From Trametes villosa (taxonomy: Eukaryota; Basidiomycota; Agaricomycetes; Polyporales; Polyporaceae), in assembly GCA_002964805.2 (NCBI GenBank), contig PUDQ02000001.1:3930001-3994000 (forward strand): a stretch of 64,000 bases of DNA. The letters run 5' to 3'. A model generated the notes under the pieces. That model did not search any database. It was not told the DNA's origin and worked only from the letters and a program-made list of their open reading frames with translations. A program made the position numbers and the translations under genes. Shown here piece by piece: positions 24,986-36,783 of this stretch; the first letter of the stretch is position 1; every line of letters starts with the position of its first letter.

Positions 24986-26763
24986 TCACCCGAGCGTCCC
25001 CGTAGCCAGCCCATGATACCCGACCCAACCCTGCGTGCCCTCCGCGGCGAGCTCTCGAGTTTGTCTCAGGCGTTCGTCTTGCCTGATCTGCTTGAACAAG
25101 GGCAGAAGTCGCCGTGCCTGTGTCCACCGCTCCCGCCGTCCATTATCCGCACTGGAGGGTACCGCCTCACATTTGATCGTGCCCAAGGAGGGAAAGATGC
25201 GCGCAAGGAACGCTGCCATGTACTCTGCGCCGGCGATGGGAGACATACCCACACCGAGTGTTGACATGGCGGAGGTGCTCGCCCTGTCCACCAGCGGTCC
25301 GTATATCTCTGCTTCCGAACGGTCCGCTTCAAACGATCCTTCGTCCACCCAGCGACTCCCGTCGAATTCAAGTGCAAGGACATCCAGTTTGGGACAATAC
25401 GCAGCGAAGGGGGGGAGGGCGCGGACACTCGGCAGCGGCATGGCACCACCAAGGTCATGAACGCGAGTGTTGCCCGTGAGTGCCATCATCTTCAAGGAAG
25501 GCCACGCCTTCGCCATGTCAGCGCAGAAGGCATCATCGAGGCTATACCTGAAAGGTGATCTCAGCACGAACCCTGAAAGTCGTCTGAACTCCAAGAGGGG
25601 CCGTAGGTGAGTCGGGAGTATCAGCCCCTCGCCGGTCCCAGAGAGTGTTTGTTCCGGGAACGGGTTGATCATGAGTTGCTGTAAAGCGACTCGGGAGCAT
25701 TGGCTGCGGATGCGACTGAAGAGCTCCGCAACGAGGTGAGCCGGCAGGCGATCGGTGAGCTGCAAGGTCAGCGACGTGGCGTAGGGTAGCGTGACCGCCT
25801 TGCTGAATGCAATGTAAGACTGCGCCGTCGAAAGCAACACGAGTTTCTTCAGCCGCGATGATAGTGGGGTCTCCGGATGTGGCTCTGCGTACCCGAATGG
25901 CCACGCTGCATCGTCTGGAAGTCGAATGGCGAGCCTTTTAAGCATCTTCAACCGGATGAGCTCGCGTATAGCGGCTGGCGAAACCGGGATGTCCAGGGAG
26001 GAGAAAGACACCATAGAAGTGAAGCTGCGTGTCAGGGTAACGAGTGTAGACCGAAGTTCTCCCTGCGCATCCGTGCCGGCTTGGGAGCAACCGCCGACGT
26101 TGAGCTCGCGCAAGTCCGGGAAGCGCGCGGCGATGATGCTGAGGCTTCCTTTCAGCGTATCGACTGCACCCCACTGGGCAAGATCAAACCCTTCGAGGTT
26201 GAGGCAGGCAAGGCTCTCCTCCCCCGTACAGATTAGGAACGATGGAAGGCACCTGTCCGGAAGCTGCAGATCCCTCCAGCAGACCGAGCGAAGCGACGGG
26301 AAAAGGACGGCTGCCGGCCGTACGCAGCACACTGTCTCCCAGACGGTGGTATGTGGTCGATGGCGATAACTTGTGACTGGCGCGCTCTGCTTGTCCACGG
26401 CGAAACTCCGCACAAGGGAGCCGTACTTCAGGACTGACGTCCAGTCCTTAGGTGTTAAGATCCGTGTGAACTTGAACTACCGAAGACATGAATTCGCCGA
26501 GCGAGCAGCACGTTCAGTCAGGCAGCTCCGAGTCCTGGGGTGATACCAAGATAGAAACTTACAAACATGTCTCCTTGGATGGTCCAGGAGTCTGCGGGGA
26601 AACATTGGAGGAGAGGTACAAGGCATGGGAGCTTTTCCCAAAGAATCTGGATGGCCGGTTCGTGTAGCAACCTCGCAGTACGCGCCATGACGCAGAGCGA
26701 TCCAGGGTCGGCATGTTCGCAGATGAGTTCCACGATATCCGTGATAAGAGGTGTCGTTTGCAT
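24986..26763 (-). CDS. F-box-like protein, cluster 1 copy 3 (subfamily B)
   Basis: Exons 26763-26563 and 26476-24986 give 563 residues. The first exon has exactly the same length (67 codons) as in the neighbouring copy 4. The F-box-like segment reads MARTARLLHEPAIQILWEKLP. Exon 2 starts near FTRILTPKDWTSVLKYGSLV and holds leucine-rich-type repeats and a C-terminus with VGMSPIAGAEYMAAFLARIFPS. The 86-base intron is longer than usual for this window. Together with copy 4 it forms a subfamily distinct from copies 1 and 2. A TATA-like CTATATATG sits just upstream. Confidence 0.75.
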
Positions 26764-27211
26764 GGTAGGGACGGTGGTGGCAGCAAGCAAGACGGTATCA
26801 TATATAGGGTGAGCGCTTGAGCGCTATAGAGCGAGGGTAGTAAGCCTGGGTAAGCGGCTGCGGTAGTACCGGCCGTTAGCTCAGTACACGTACACGCACG
26901 GTGAGCACATGCATAACACGCCGTCGTAAAGCCACAGCGGCGGTAGCGTGATCACATGGATGGCAATATCTTTGTATGTGTAGCAGTAGTAGCGGCAGGG
27001 TGCGCTGCACCATCCGGCCGCGGGAACTGAGACTAGTTTCTTACCTCGTGCCACATTATGATTCAGCTTGCTGGCAGCGCCGACAACATTTTGATAACAG
27101 ACCTATCGACGAGCGTAGCCCTGGGTATGTTTCGGGTATTGACTCTAGGCTATAGCTTATCTGTGTGGTATAGACTCTGAATATATATTCGCCTCCACTG
27201 CTACAGGTCGC
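26764..27211. other. Intergenic between F-box-like copies 3 and 4
   Basis: About 450 bases hold the copy 3 promoter and the 3' region of copy 4. GC is lower than in the genes. No gene seen. Confidence 0.5.
26799..26807 (-). promoter_or_regulatory. TATA-like element of F-box-like copy 3
   Basis: The minus strand reads CTATATATG 36-44 bases upstream of the ATG at 26763. It is close to the start, so the leader would be very short. Confidence 0.4.
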
Positions 27212-28937
27212 TCACTGGCAACCGCGTTTATCGGGCTTGAACTGCGACTGACGTCTGTTCGTCTTCTGTACGTCCTCCGGGCTGGGCCAGTAGTAACTGC
27301 TCATCCTCCCTGAGCTGCGCGAAGAGGCGAAGGAATCGCCGGACCTCATCCCACATCCTGGATCGCCTCGCCTGCGATATTTGGATCTCGACCAAAGAGG
27401 GGAAGATGCGCAGCAGGAAAGCGGCAACATACTCCGGGCCACAGACGGGGGACTCGCCAAGGTAGAGCTGCTGGAGAACCGATGTGCTCCTCCTGTCCGT
27501 GAGCGGCCCGTACACCCTTCCCTGTGCACGGCTGTCATTGAAGGTATCCTCGCTGTCCCATCGTGCCGCGTTGACGGTAAGGCCGAGTGTCTCCAGCTTG
27601 GGGCAATGTACAGCGAATAGCGCGAGCGTCTCCACGCTTGGCACAAGGGCGGGGTGCAATAGCCTACACCACATCCGACGAACAGACACTCCATCTGGGG
27701 CCACGCCTGGGCCATGTCGGTACAGAACTCGTCGTCCAGAGAGTAGGAACCCGGGACGAGCACTATCAGACGAACAAGCGACCCGAACTCCAACAGGGGA
27801 CGTAAGTGCCACGAGAGAATGTGTGCCCCACTCGTGGCCATCGCGACATTCGGCGAGTGTATGTCCATGGTCTTCAGGAAGTCCGGGGAGCATTGCCTGC
27901 GGATAGAGCTAAACAGCTCTGCGGAGATGTCGGTTGGCGTGTTGTCGGCGAGGTGTACCATCTTGAGTGCGAGCGAAGAGACGCGAGGAAGTGTCACCGC
28001 CTTGCTAAACGCGATGTAATAAGATATTGTCGATTGTAGCTCCAGGGCTTCTAGTTGCAGGGTCAGCGACGCGACGTCGCCCGAGGTTCCGGGCGTGGAT
28101 GGCCATGATGCATCGTCTCGAACGCGCACAGTGAGGGAACGGAGTGCCTGCAGCTGGAGGAGCCCCAACATCACGGTCGGGGAGATGGGCAGGTCCTGGG
28201 ATGTGAAGGCCACCAAAGAGGCGAAGTTGCCTGCCGTTGTGGCGAGCGAGGATCCGAGTTCACCATCAAGGACAGCGGCGTTGGAACAGCGGCCAACATC
28301 GAGAACACGTAGCGCTGGAAAGCGCTCGGCGACGATGCTGAAGCTAGCCTGGAGTGCGCTGATCGCGTTGTGGGAGAAAACGAAGCCTGCAAGATCGATG
28401 ACGGAAAGCTGTTCGCCCGTCGAGATGAGGAAGGAGGGGAGGAACACGTCCGGAAGCTGAACTGTGCTCCAGCGCAATGAACGGAGCAAAGGGAAGAGGA
28501 TGGTCATCGGCGGACGCAGACAGCAGATCGTCTCCCAGACGGCGGCCTCTACCCGTGTATTGTAGCAAGCCGGCCTTTTACCGCCTTTCACCACAGGAAA
28601 GCGTCGGACGAGAGAGGCATACTTCAGAACGGCTGACCAGTCTTTGGGCACGAGGATGCGCGTGAATCCCTGTCATAGGCGAGATTGAGTTCCCGCCTGG
28701 TTCACGAAACATGGCATGATAGAAGGGTGACTCACAAATCTATCCTCTCGGATGGCCCAGGCGTCTGCAGGAAAGCATTGGAGGAGGGGCACGAGGGCGG
28801 GGAGGTCGCGCCAGATTTCTTGGATGGCCGGTTCGTGGAGAGCGCGAGCGGTTCGCGCCAACACGGCAAGTGCTCCCAGGTTGGCCTGCGTGCAAATGTG
28901 GTCTAGAATATCCGTGACGAACAGCGCTGCATGCATA
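27212..28937 (-). pseudogene. F-box-like protein, cluster 1 copy 4, apparent frameshift
   Basis: Exon 1 (28937-28737, 67 codons, MHAALFVTDILDHIC, LARTARALHEPAIQEIWRDLP) and exon 2 from 28669 align closely with copy 3 up to DMAQAWPQMECLFVG. The copy 3-like sequence then continues in another frame (VETLALFAVHCPKLETLGL through LGESPVCGPEYVAAFLLRIFPSL) and ends at 27228. The original frame runs on as non-homologous sequence to a stop at 27212. The switch lies between about 27640 and 27675, near a CCCCGCCC run. Either a one-base indel (mutation or assembly error) or a 53-base intron starting GTGTCTGTTC would explain it. The intron would delete about 18 residues that align with copy 3, so I prefer the indel. 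If functional it would be an SCF-type substrate receptor. Confidence 0.65.
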
Positions 28938-29309
28938 GTAGTGTCAGGAGCGGATGGAGACAAGGCTGGGCGAAAGAGAAGCAAAATGTGCGTGCGCGAT
29001 CCAATCAACTTGCCGTCGGCCTTATTCTACAGGGAGCTCGCATTCGATTTGCTGCGGTTTGAGCACAGCCGACCGGGTATCCTCTCGCGAGTACCCACAA
29101 TCACGATCCTCAAGAATAGACGCGCCTGCTGCGTGGCTGTAGAGGCAGCACACCCAAGATCGAACCAAACAGCAGAAACGTCAAGGATCCCTTTCCCACT
29201 AAAATAGCGCATACAATAGGCACGTAGCGTATCCGTCTGTCCGTGCAGCAGGCGCAAATAGTCCACAACCAAACAAAAAAAGCGTGTAAACGAGAGCGAG
29301 GCAGGCCAT
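28938..29309. other. Intergenic, AT-richer
   Basis: About 370 bases between the start of F-box-like copy 4 and the 3' end of the protease gene, both on the minus strand. No gene or clear TATA box. Confidence 0.5.
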
Positions 29310-31857
29310 TCACAGAATGCAGAGCGCAGCCAATAAAGAGAGCGTGGGCAGCACGAGCCACGAGCCGCCGCCCAGCCGTGGCAGGCCGGGGGCGGCCGCG
29401 TTTGGCTGCTGGGAGGCCGAGGCCGAGGGCACGGCGTTGGCGCCCTCCGCGGGCTTCGTGGCTGCGGGGGTCGCGCTGAAAGACGCGGGGTGGGAGGAAG
29501 CGGAAGAGGGGGAGGATGTACGTGTCGCGGCTGGTTTGGACGAGGTCGACTCGTCCGCGGCGCCCTCGATGATGAGGCTGCTCGCCGTAGGTGCAGAGTC
29601 CGCCTTGGCTACATGCACGTTGTTAGCCATACTATCCGAAGCAGGAGGGTATAGGTGACTCACACTCGAACATCCCGTTCGCGTTCTGCGCGTCCTCGAC
29701 GGCGTCGTCCAGGAGCGCGTCCGCGTTCTGCGGGACGAGCGACACGAAGCCCATGCGCGGCGGGTCCAGAGACGGGTGCGTCAGGTTCCCGTAGTAGAAG
29801 ACGACCATGTTGCTCTTCAGGAACGGGTCGCCTAGGTTCCAGCTGAACAGCGCGCCCGTGCTCGGCGCGTCCGTTCCGACGACGTTGCTCGCGACGCAGT
29901 TCGTCGCATCGCCACGCTTGTTCTGCGCCACGAAGTCGCGCGGGTCGACCGGGAACATCTTCCCGCCGATCTGGAACGCGAGGGTGTGGCCGTCGTCGCA
30001 CGGGAGGAGCGGCTGCGCGGTGGAGTCCGCGGCGTATGCGGGCGAGACGGAGGAGAGGATGGTGTTGACGACGTCGGTGGGGCCGCGGATGAGGGAGTTG
30101 CCCTGGGTCAGCAGCGTTAGCATAAACGCAGTATGCAGGGAGAATGTACACTCACAGTGTCGATCAGCGCAGAGACCGAAGGCTTCTTGATGCCGTTCGG
30201 CTGCTGCGTCGAGTCGGCCAACTTTTTACCGTCGAGGTAGACAGCGTCAATGTCCACCTCCCAGCGGCTGCGAATGGTCGGCGGCTGGGTCAGAAGGGAC
30301 GTGCTATCATTCTGGCAGCTTGGTAACTCACAGAGGGTACTTCTCGTTGGGAGCAAACGACGGCGCATCAAGGCCACCGTCGGCGGGGTCGTAGAGTCGG
30401 ACGGGGACCCAAGTAATCGTCGAGTTGTCCACGTCGTCGGGAAGCTGTCCGATGGTGATCTGGCCCTCGCCAGAGACATCGATGGTATCACGTTGCAGGG
30501 TAATCTACAAGACTGTCAGCAATGGCTACGCGCTGTGTACGCCTTCGCTGACTTACTGCGAACAGGGGGTCGTCAATCTCATCAGCCAAGACTAGGCGGG
30601 GGACTAGAGGCCCCGACTTGGCAGTTTGCTCAACAAAGGTATCAGTTCCCGACGTGTTGGGGAACTGCGCCCAGTTAGTTCCAGGCAGAGGACGGTATGC
30701 GGGTACGACGTACTTCGGCGTTGATGGCGGCCGCCTGAACGAAACTGATGTACTAGGTTAGCCGTGTGGAAACCGCAATTTACGAAGAGGGCATACCTTT
30801 GAGCAGGGAAACCGAGTCCAAGGATACCGGCACCGCCGTTCGAGATGGCGGAGTTGTCGGTGTCATTGATCGCGGCGAGCGTCTGGCCCTCCAGAGTGAG
30901 GCCAGCAAGAGTGACCGTGTCGCGTCCGACGGGACCAGACGCGTGAGTGCCGGTGACGGAGTCGCCGTACTTGAGGCTCACGTCGCCGCCGGAGGGCTTG
31001 AAGGTTTTCGAGACGTCATAAGGCGTAGCTTTAGACTGACGACATTGCTTCGTGCGGCATGTGGTGGACATAACCCACAGGTCGCTGGAACCGGTATCTG
31101 TACTCCAGGTCAGTATGTGGCGTTGGTTCGAGGCGAAGGTATTAGCATGCGTACCGAGGTTCACAGCGGTGGTGGAGTTCCCGACCGTGACGGCGACTGT
31201 GTAGAAGCTACGGTGATGTCAGGACTGTGCTTAACCGACACAAAATCCCATTAAAGGGCTAAAAATTGGAAGTCGTTCCATCAGCGACTCAGGCTGCTTC
31301 ACGGTTCGTCGCTGCCGCGTCGTGAGATAGCGAAGGGCATGCCCCAACTCTGGCACGAAGTCAGGCAGAGCTGCGGTTTGAACCGAAGTCCTATCCCAAG
31401 TCAAACCGCGGACAAAGGCGGTCAAGGGACCTACACGCGAGAGTCTAGCACATCCCGGAACCATTGACCCCCAAAAGCACATGTCACAGCAAACGTTCTA
31501 AGAAGGACGACTGGCCGGGTCGATATTCGAATGCTCGTGACAGCGTGAGCATGAGCCGAGCAGTGGCACGGGCGATCAGAGCTTCTCAAGCAATACAGCC
31601 ACCCTCCTCCTCCCCCAACTAGCTGAACTTCGACATGGTACTCACAGATCTGCACTGTCGCCGAGGCCAACACTCCCGCCGAGGACATCATCGTCGGCAT
31701 CTCTTGCGGCGACTCTGCGCGAATGCCTGTTGAACGGGAGGACCACGCCGCCTTTCCGGGAGCGCGCGTGCGCGTGCGTCGGGGCGGGGACAGGTAGGGC
31801 AGCAGCGAGGGCGGGGAGCAGGGCGAGGACGAGGGAGCACCAGCTAGACGTATACAT
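29310..31857 (-). CDS. Secreted, GPI-anchored-type pepsin-like aspartic protease (A1)
   Basis: Nine exons (31857-31646, 31207-31155, 31097-30797, 30744-30714, 30664-30557, 30504-30332, 30267-30156, 30102-29664, 29608-29310) give 575 residues. Residues 1-20 are a signal peptide (hydrophobic LVLALLPALAAAL). A basic pro-region follows. The two catalytic motifs are split by introns: VNLDTGSSDLWV is completed across the 31154/31098 intron, and ALIDT|GNS across 30155/30103. LRWEVDIDAVYLDGK and FSWNLGDPFLKSNMVVFYYG are typical A1 landmarks. The last 100 residues are a Ser/Thr/Ala-rich stalk ending in a hydrophobic tail (LVLPTLSLLAALCIL), as in GPI-anchored yapsin-like enzymes. It probably acts at the cell surface or wall. 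Intron 1 is 438 bases, far longer than the others, and exon 4 is only 31 bases. Confidence 0.87.
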
Positions 31858-32844
31858 CGTGAAGACAACAAATAGCGGGCGACCTGCGCAGAGAAGAAGA
31901 AGAGTATGCCAGATAGCGGGGAGAGCGGGAACCGAGACGAGACCGTGCAGCCTTCCGTCGACGCAGAGAGGTCACAACAGGGAGCGCGGCGGGAGGGCGC
32001 GGCATGGTATATGTATCTCTTCCGCCAGGGGGGCGGTACGCGATCTTGCAGGCTCGTAACCAACCAGCGACGCGCTCTCATCAGACCCAAAGTACAGGGA
32101 CCCGATAAATATTGACCGACGCGCCCCATTGGCTGAGCCCGCGCGCCCGCCCGTCCTCGACAGGCACCCCGCCGCATCCCGCCGCAAATCTCCCGCCCCG
32201 CCACGGTCGCAGCCAAGCTCGGCCAAGTGCCCAAGACACACCCACGCCCGTCTTTGGTAGGGATCGGTCTAGCTTGGGGCATACTTGGTCTGTACGTGCC
32301 CACCGTTCCACGTCCGTGGAAGCTGCGCAATACACATCTCCATCGGCTCAACATCTCGGCGCTGCCACACCCGTCCGCAGTCCCACCTATACTTATCCTC
32401 CTGCCATCGGTGCAGTCCAGCTGCAACATTATTATACATACCCATCCCCGAACTGTGGCCGGTCAGCGCACCTGATGCACCAGTGTAAATGCACCAGGGG
32501 CTCGCGCTGGAACACCCTCCACGGGCGGTTTGCTATGAATGGCTTCGTGGTGAGGGCCACCGCGTCCTTACCACAACTTCGGGCGCATGAGTGAACACGG
32601 AGAACGTCGGTAAGCCGCACAAATACGCAAACAAGCCCGCAGTGATGCCTCACAGATGCCTGCAGGCACCTCCAGGATCTGACTGCCTGTCGCTGATAGC
32701 GCACCAACTGCACAGCTGCCGTCACTCCTTGATGAACGAACGCACATCAGATACACAATCAATTACTCGTACACACCAAGCACACCGTCGGCGGAGGACC
32801 AGCAGCCCCGGACCCGGGACTTCCCACCGCTCGTCCAAGCCTCC
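31858..32844. other. Intergenic between protease start and PRP6 3' end
   Basis: Nearly 1 kb, presumably the protease promoter. I see no strong TATA box. A weak AATATTTATC element lies near 32105 on the minus strand. No gene is supported. Confidence 0.5.
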
Positions 32845-35800
32845 TCAATGCAGTGATCCCGCGACGAGCTCGAGGATCTCCCGCGTGCCCTTGCGCGTGT
32901 TCGCGACGTCCTTCGCGATGGGCTGCCACGCAGGCCCGTACCGCGGCTCTGCCGCGACCGCCTTCTTGATCACCTCCTCCTGGTACTCCTAAGAAAGCCA
33001 TCACCCCATCTGTCAGCAACAAGCGACAACTACACAACGCCGAGCTCAAGACTCGGCGAGAAAAGACACGCACCGGCGTGCCGTGCTGCCGCTCGAACTT
33101 GAGCCACCACGCCCAGATGTCGCCCCACGCGTCGCTCGGGTTCTCGGGCGCGGAGACGGCGCGCTCGAACCAGTGCCGCGCCTTCTCGATCTTGCGCTCC
33201 GCCCAGAACAGCCGCGCGACGCTGCAGAGCACCCACGGGTCGCTCCCCGCCTTCCGGAGCGCGTCTGCGGAGCGCGCCTTGCGCGTCGGCCGCGGCTCCG
33301 CCCAAATCGCCATCGACCAGAGCAGCCCTGAGCTCGGGCACTCCTGCAAACCTGCGCGATAGAGGATAAGCGATCAACGTCTCGGATGGGAGGCGCATGA
33401 GAACCGGGTATGGGCTTGCACGTACCTCGAGCAAGAACTGTCTTCGCCTGCGCGGCGCCCCCAGAGCGTTCCTCGACGCCGACGGCCTCCGCCCAGAGCA
33501 CGTCCTGGCCCGGGTTCGCGAGCCGCGCCTTGTCGAGCAGCGCGCGCGCCTTGATGCTCTTCCCGTCCGCCTCCTCCAGCCTTGCCGCGAGGATCCAGAG
33601 GTGGACATCCTTCGGGCACGCCTTGATGCCCGACGCATACGCCGCGCGGGCGGCGGCGTGGTCCTTCCGCTGCTGGTGGATCTGGCCTTGGATCATGTAC
33701 AGCTTCGCGAACTTAGGGTATTTCTTGATCGCGGTGGCGAGTGTCTCCAGCGCGTTGTCGAGCTGGCCCTGCTGCCGCTCGAACACGGCGGACTTCATCC
33801 AGATCTGCGTGCGTAGCCAATCAGCGCACGGAGAAATCAGCTAGCACGGGAAGTGTGACTTACCCGCTGGGTGTCAGCGACGGTGCGCGCACGGACGAGA
33901 AGCTCGCGTGCGACGTCGAGCTCGCCGTTCTCCGCCTCGAGCTTCACGGCGGCAAGCCAGATCTGCTCGCTTTCCGAGTTCGCGACGAACGCGCGCTCGA
34001 GCACCTCGCGCGCCGCCGGCACGTCGCCTGCGAGCCACTTCTCCTTGGCCCACATGAGCCACAGCACCTCCGCCTGCGGACAGTGATGCACCGCGCGCTC
34101 GAGGATGGCATTGAGAGATTCCCTGCGGCAAATGCCATCACCGGTTAGCAATGAGCACCTCGCTAATCGCGGGCAGCGCGGAGATCACTCACTTCGTCCC
34201 ACGCGCCTTCTCCAGATCGGCGGCCTTGCGCCAGAGGCTCTTCTTGTCGGGGAAGACCCTGAGCGCGTAGGCGAGGATCGCGCGGGCGGCGCCGATGTTG
34301 CCCTTCGCCTCCGCCGCCTCCGCGTCACCCGTCCAGGTGTCGAGACGGTCCTCCTCCTCGACGTCCATCGCGACGGTCGCCTTGATGATCGCTTCGCACG
34401 TCCGGAGCGCGCCCTCGTTCTCGCACCGCTCCGCCTCCTTCAGCCACTGCTCGCGCGTGAGCAGCACTTGGTGACGCCGGAGTTCTCGGACACCCGCTTC
34501 GATCGTCTTGTCGACTGCCGCGAGCTCCTTGTCGCGCTGCTCTTGCGACTTCTCGGTCGCGTACGCTTCTTGCTCCAGGAGACGGCCGGCGGCGATCCAG
34601 ATTTCGTGGCTCGTAGGGACGGCCTTGCGCGCCTTGTTGAGTACGGCCTTCGCCTTATCCGGAGTCTCTAGGCGCGCGAGCGCTAGCCAGAGCTCGACGG
34701 ACTGCGGGATGACCTCGACAGCGCGAGACAGAAGGATGCGAGCGTCGACGGCGGAAGACTCGAGGTTGACCGTCTCCTTCCATAGTCGGACAGAGTTCGG
34801 GATATGTTCGAGAGCTGGTATTTAGGCAATTAGGCAGGGTCTTCGAGCCATTTGGCGAAATAGACGTACCTTTTCGCAGGACACGCTTCTTCGCCTTCAC
34901 ATCGTGCTCCAGATCCGCTGCAGCCATCCAGATCTTGACACTCTGGCCAACATGCTGCACCGCACTTGCCAATACGACCTTGGCGTCATCGTTGTTCTGC
35001 GTGAATCCGAGTCAGACTGGACCATGAAGCAACACACATTTAGACTCACATGCAACCGCGCAGACTCGAGCCACACGTCCTCGTTCTTTGGACATTGCTC
35101 GCAACCTTGCTTGATCATCTTGCGCGCGGCGACCATCCTCCCAGCGTGCTCCTCCAACCGTGCAGCTGCGATCCATCCGGGAGCATGCTTCGGGTTGGAC
35201 TTGACGAGCGAGTCGAAGAGCATGCGTGCCCGCTTGATGTCACCAATCTCAGCATCCGTCTTGAGCACCACGCTGTCGAGCGATGTGAGGTAGCCTTTGG
35301 GGTCTATCGCCGTCTGCAGTCCTGTGTTGGTCGCAGTACCGGAGACCTGATAGAGGGCGTAAGTTGACGCAAGTCACTGGACGGTGTGAAGTACGCACCT
35401 GGTCTAGCTTAAGCGAAAGAATCTTGTCTCGAGCCTGGCTCATCTCCGCGAAGTTCGTGATCGTGCCATTCTCCGCCGGGGTCTCAATTCCTCCAGTCTT
35501 CGACGCCTAGTCAATACCTCCACCTATTTAAGCGAAGCGAAAGGTAGGACGTACCGCCTGTTGTCGCGAGTCGAGCGAGGTCTCGTACTCAGACCGAGAC
35601 CTGTCTCCGACAATGACGCTGTCGGATACAACGAATGACCTCTCGTCCTTTTTGCGCTTTTTCCGCGTAAGATTGCCCACCTCAGGAATGCTCTCCCATT
35701 CTTCGTCTGTGATTGTGGACAGGCCGCGTTTCAGGTCCGCGAACTGCTGCTGAATCTTCGGACGCTCCGCGCGGTGTTTCGCTAGCTCCTCGTTCTCCCT

Positions 35801-36305
35801 CGCCTCTCTGCAGTAGTAGAGGCTGTGTCAACGAAAGAGGAGATGTTGGTGTGCGGGACAGGTACGCACCTTCGGGCCCGCCGCCGAGCGTCCATGTTCT
35901 GGTCCACCAGCTCGTATATCCTATCCGCCTCTTCATCGTCCGCCTCGTACGTCGTCCCCGCGAAGAGTCCGTATTCATTGTCTGGGTCCTGGAATTGGTC
36001 CGGGTCTACCTCCGCCTCCTCTCCACGCTTCGCCTGTGCCTCTCTGCACCGCGCAGTCAGTAAGCGTGCCACAGTCGGAGGCCCGTGCCACTTACGCGAT
36101 TACTTCCGCTGAGGGACCTTCTCGTGCGGGACCGATATCAGAACGGGTCGTGAAACCAGAGGCACTGGAAGGTGTAGAGTCAGCATAGAGCCACACCACT
36201 CAAGACTGACCAGGGTGCTTACCCTCGACCAAGACCGGCAACATAGGATGCCGGCGCTGGCATGGACAGGAACGCCAGCTTGTTAGGCTTGTCCTGCGCA
36301 GCCAT
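32845..36305 (-). CDS. PRP6: Pre-mRNA splicing factor PRP6
   Basis: Twelve exons (36305-36223, 36164-36096, 36043-35870, 35807-35555, 35506-35399, 35346-35050, 34996-34870, 34814-34193, 34122-33864, 33804-33426, 33351-33074, 32988-32845) join in frame to 930 residues, the usual size for PRPF6/PRP6. The N-terminal PRP1 domain is clear: [40 protein letters not shown] and [11 protein letters not shown]. The rest is an array of half-a-TPR (HAT) repeats with W-x-x-A-A-x-L-E spacing ([22 protein letters not shown]). PRP6 bridges U5 and U4/U6 snRNPs in the tri-snRNP and is essential for splicing in the nucleus. All twelve exons keep frame with standard junctions, so this copy appears intact. Confidence 0.95.
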
Positions 36306-36783
36306 GATGTCGTTTCGTCAAGTCGTAGCGGTGATAGAGTGAGGAGGGAGTGTAGGCGCAACAGCAGCCTCAACGTTGTCGAGGTTCTGCGCAAGTCGTG
36401 CTAGTAATAGGCGCCTGTCTTCTCGTACCTACCACCATGGGCGCCTTCCTTCCCTCCTTCCTCCATAACCTCTAGTTTGCTCTGTCTGGTTTTATACTAG
36501 GAGCGACCGCTCTATCAGTATATTTGCATCTCCGTTGAGCCCCCGCTGTCAGTCTCCAGAATGAACACCACTGCAAGTGAGCATAGAACCGAATCATGAA
36601 TGCCCGCAGACGAACTGGTTGGAGCTGGTAATGTCGACTGACGACGCGAAGGATTAGACATAACTGACGACTATGATACAGAAGAGGAGGTCGCATAGAT
36701 GGAGGTAAAAGTACAAAGTCCTCAGCTTCACGGTTGCCCCAGAAGATCCCGAATTTCTCCGCTACAAGTCGCCCGAGGGATCG
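36306..36783. other. Intergenic, PRP6 promoter
   Basis: About 480 bases upstream of PRP6 that also contain the 3' end of the next minus-strand gene. No TATA box stands out, as is common for housekeeping genes. Confidence 0.5.

Noticed and set aside
27640..27700. 53-base intron explaining the frame change in F-box copy 4
   Set aside because: It has a weak GTGTCT donor and would delete about 18 residues that align with copy 3. A one-base indel is simpler, though not excluded.
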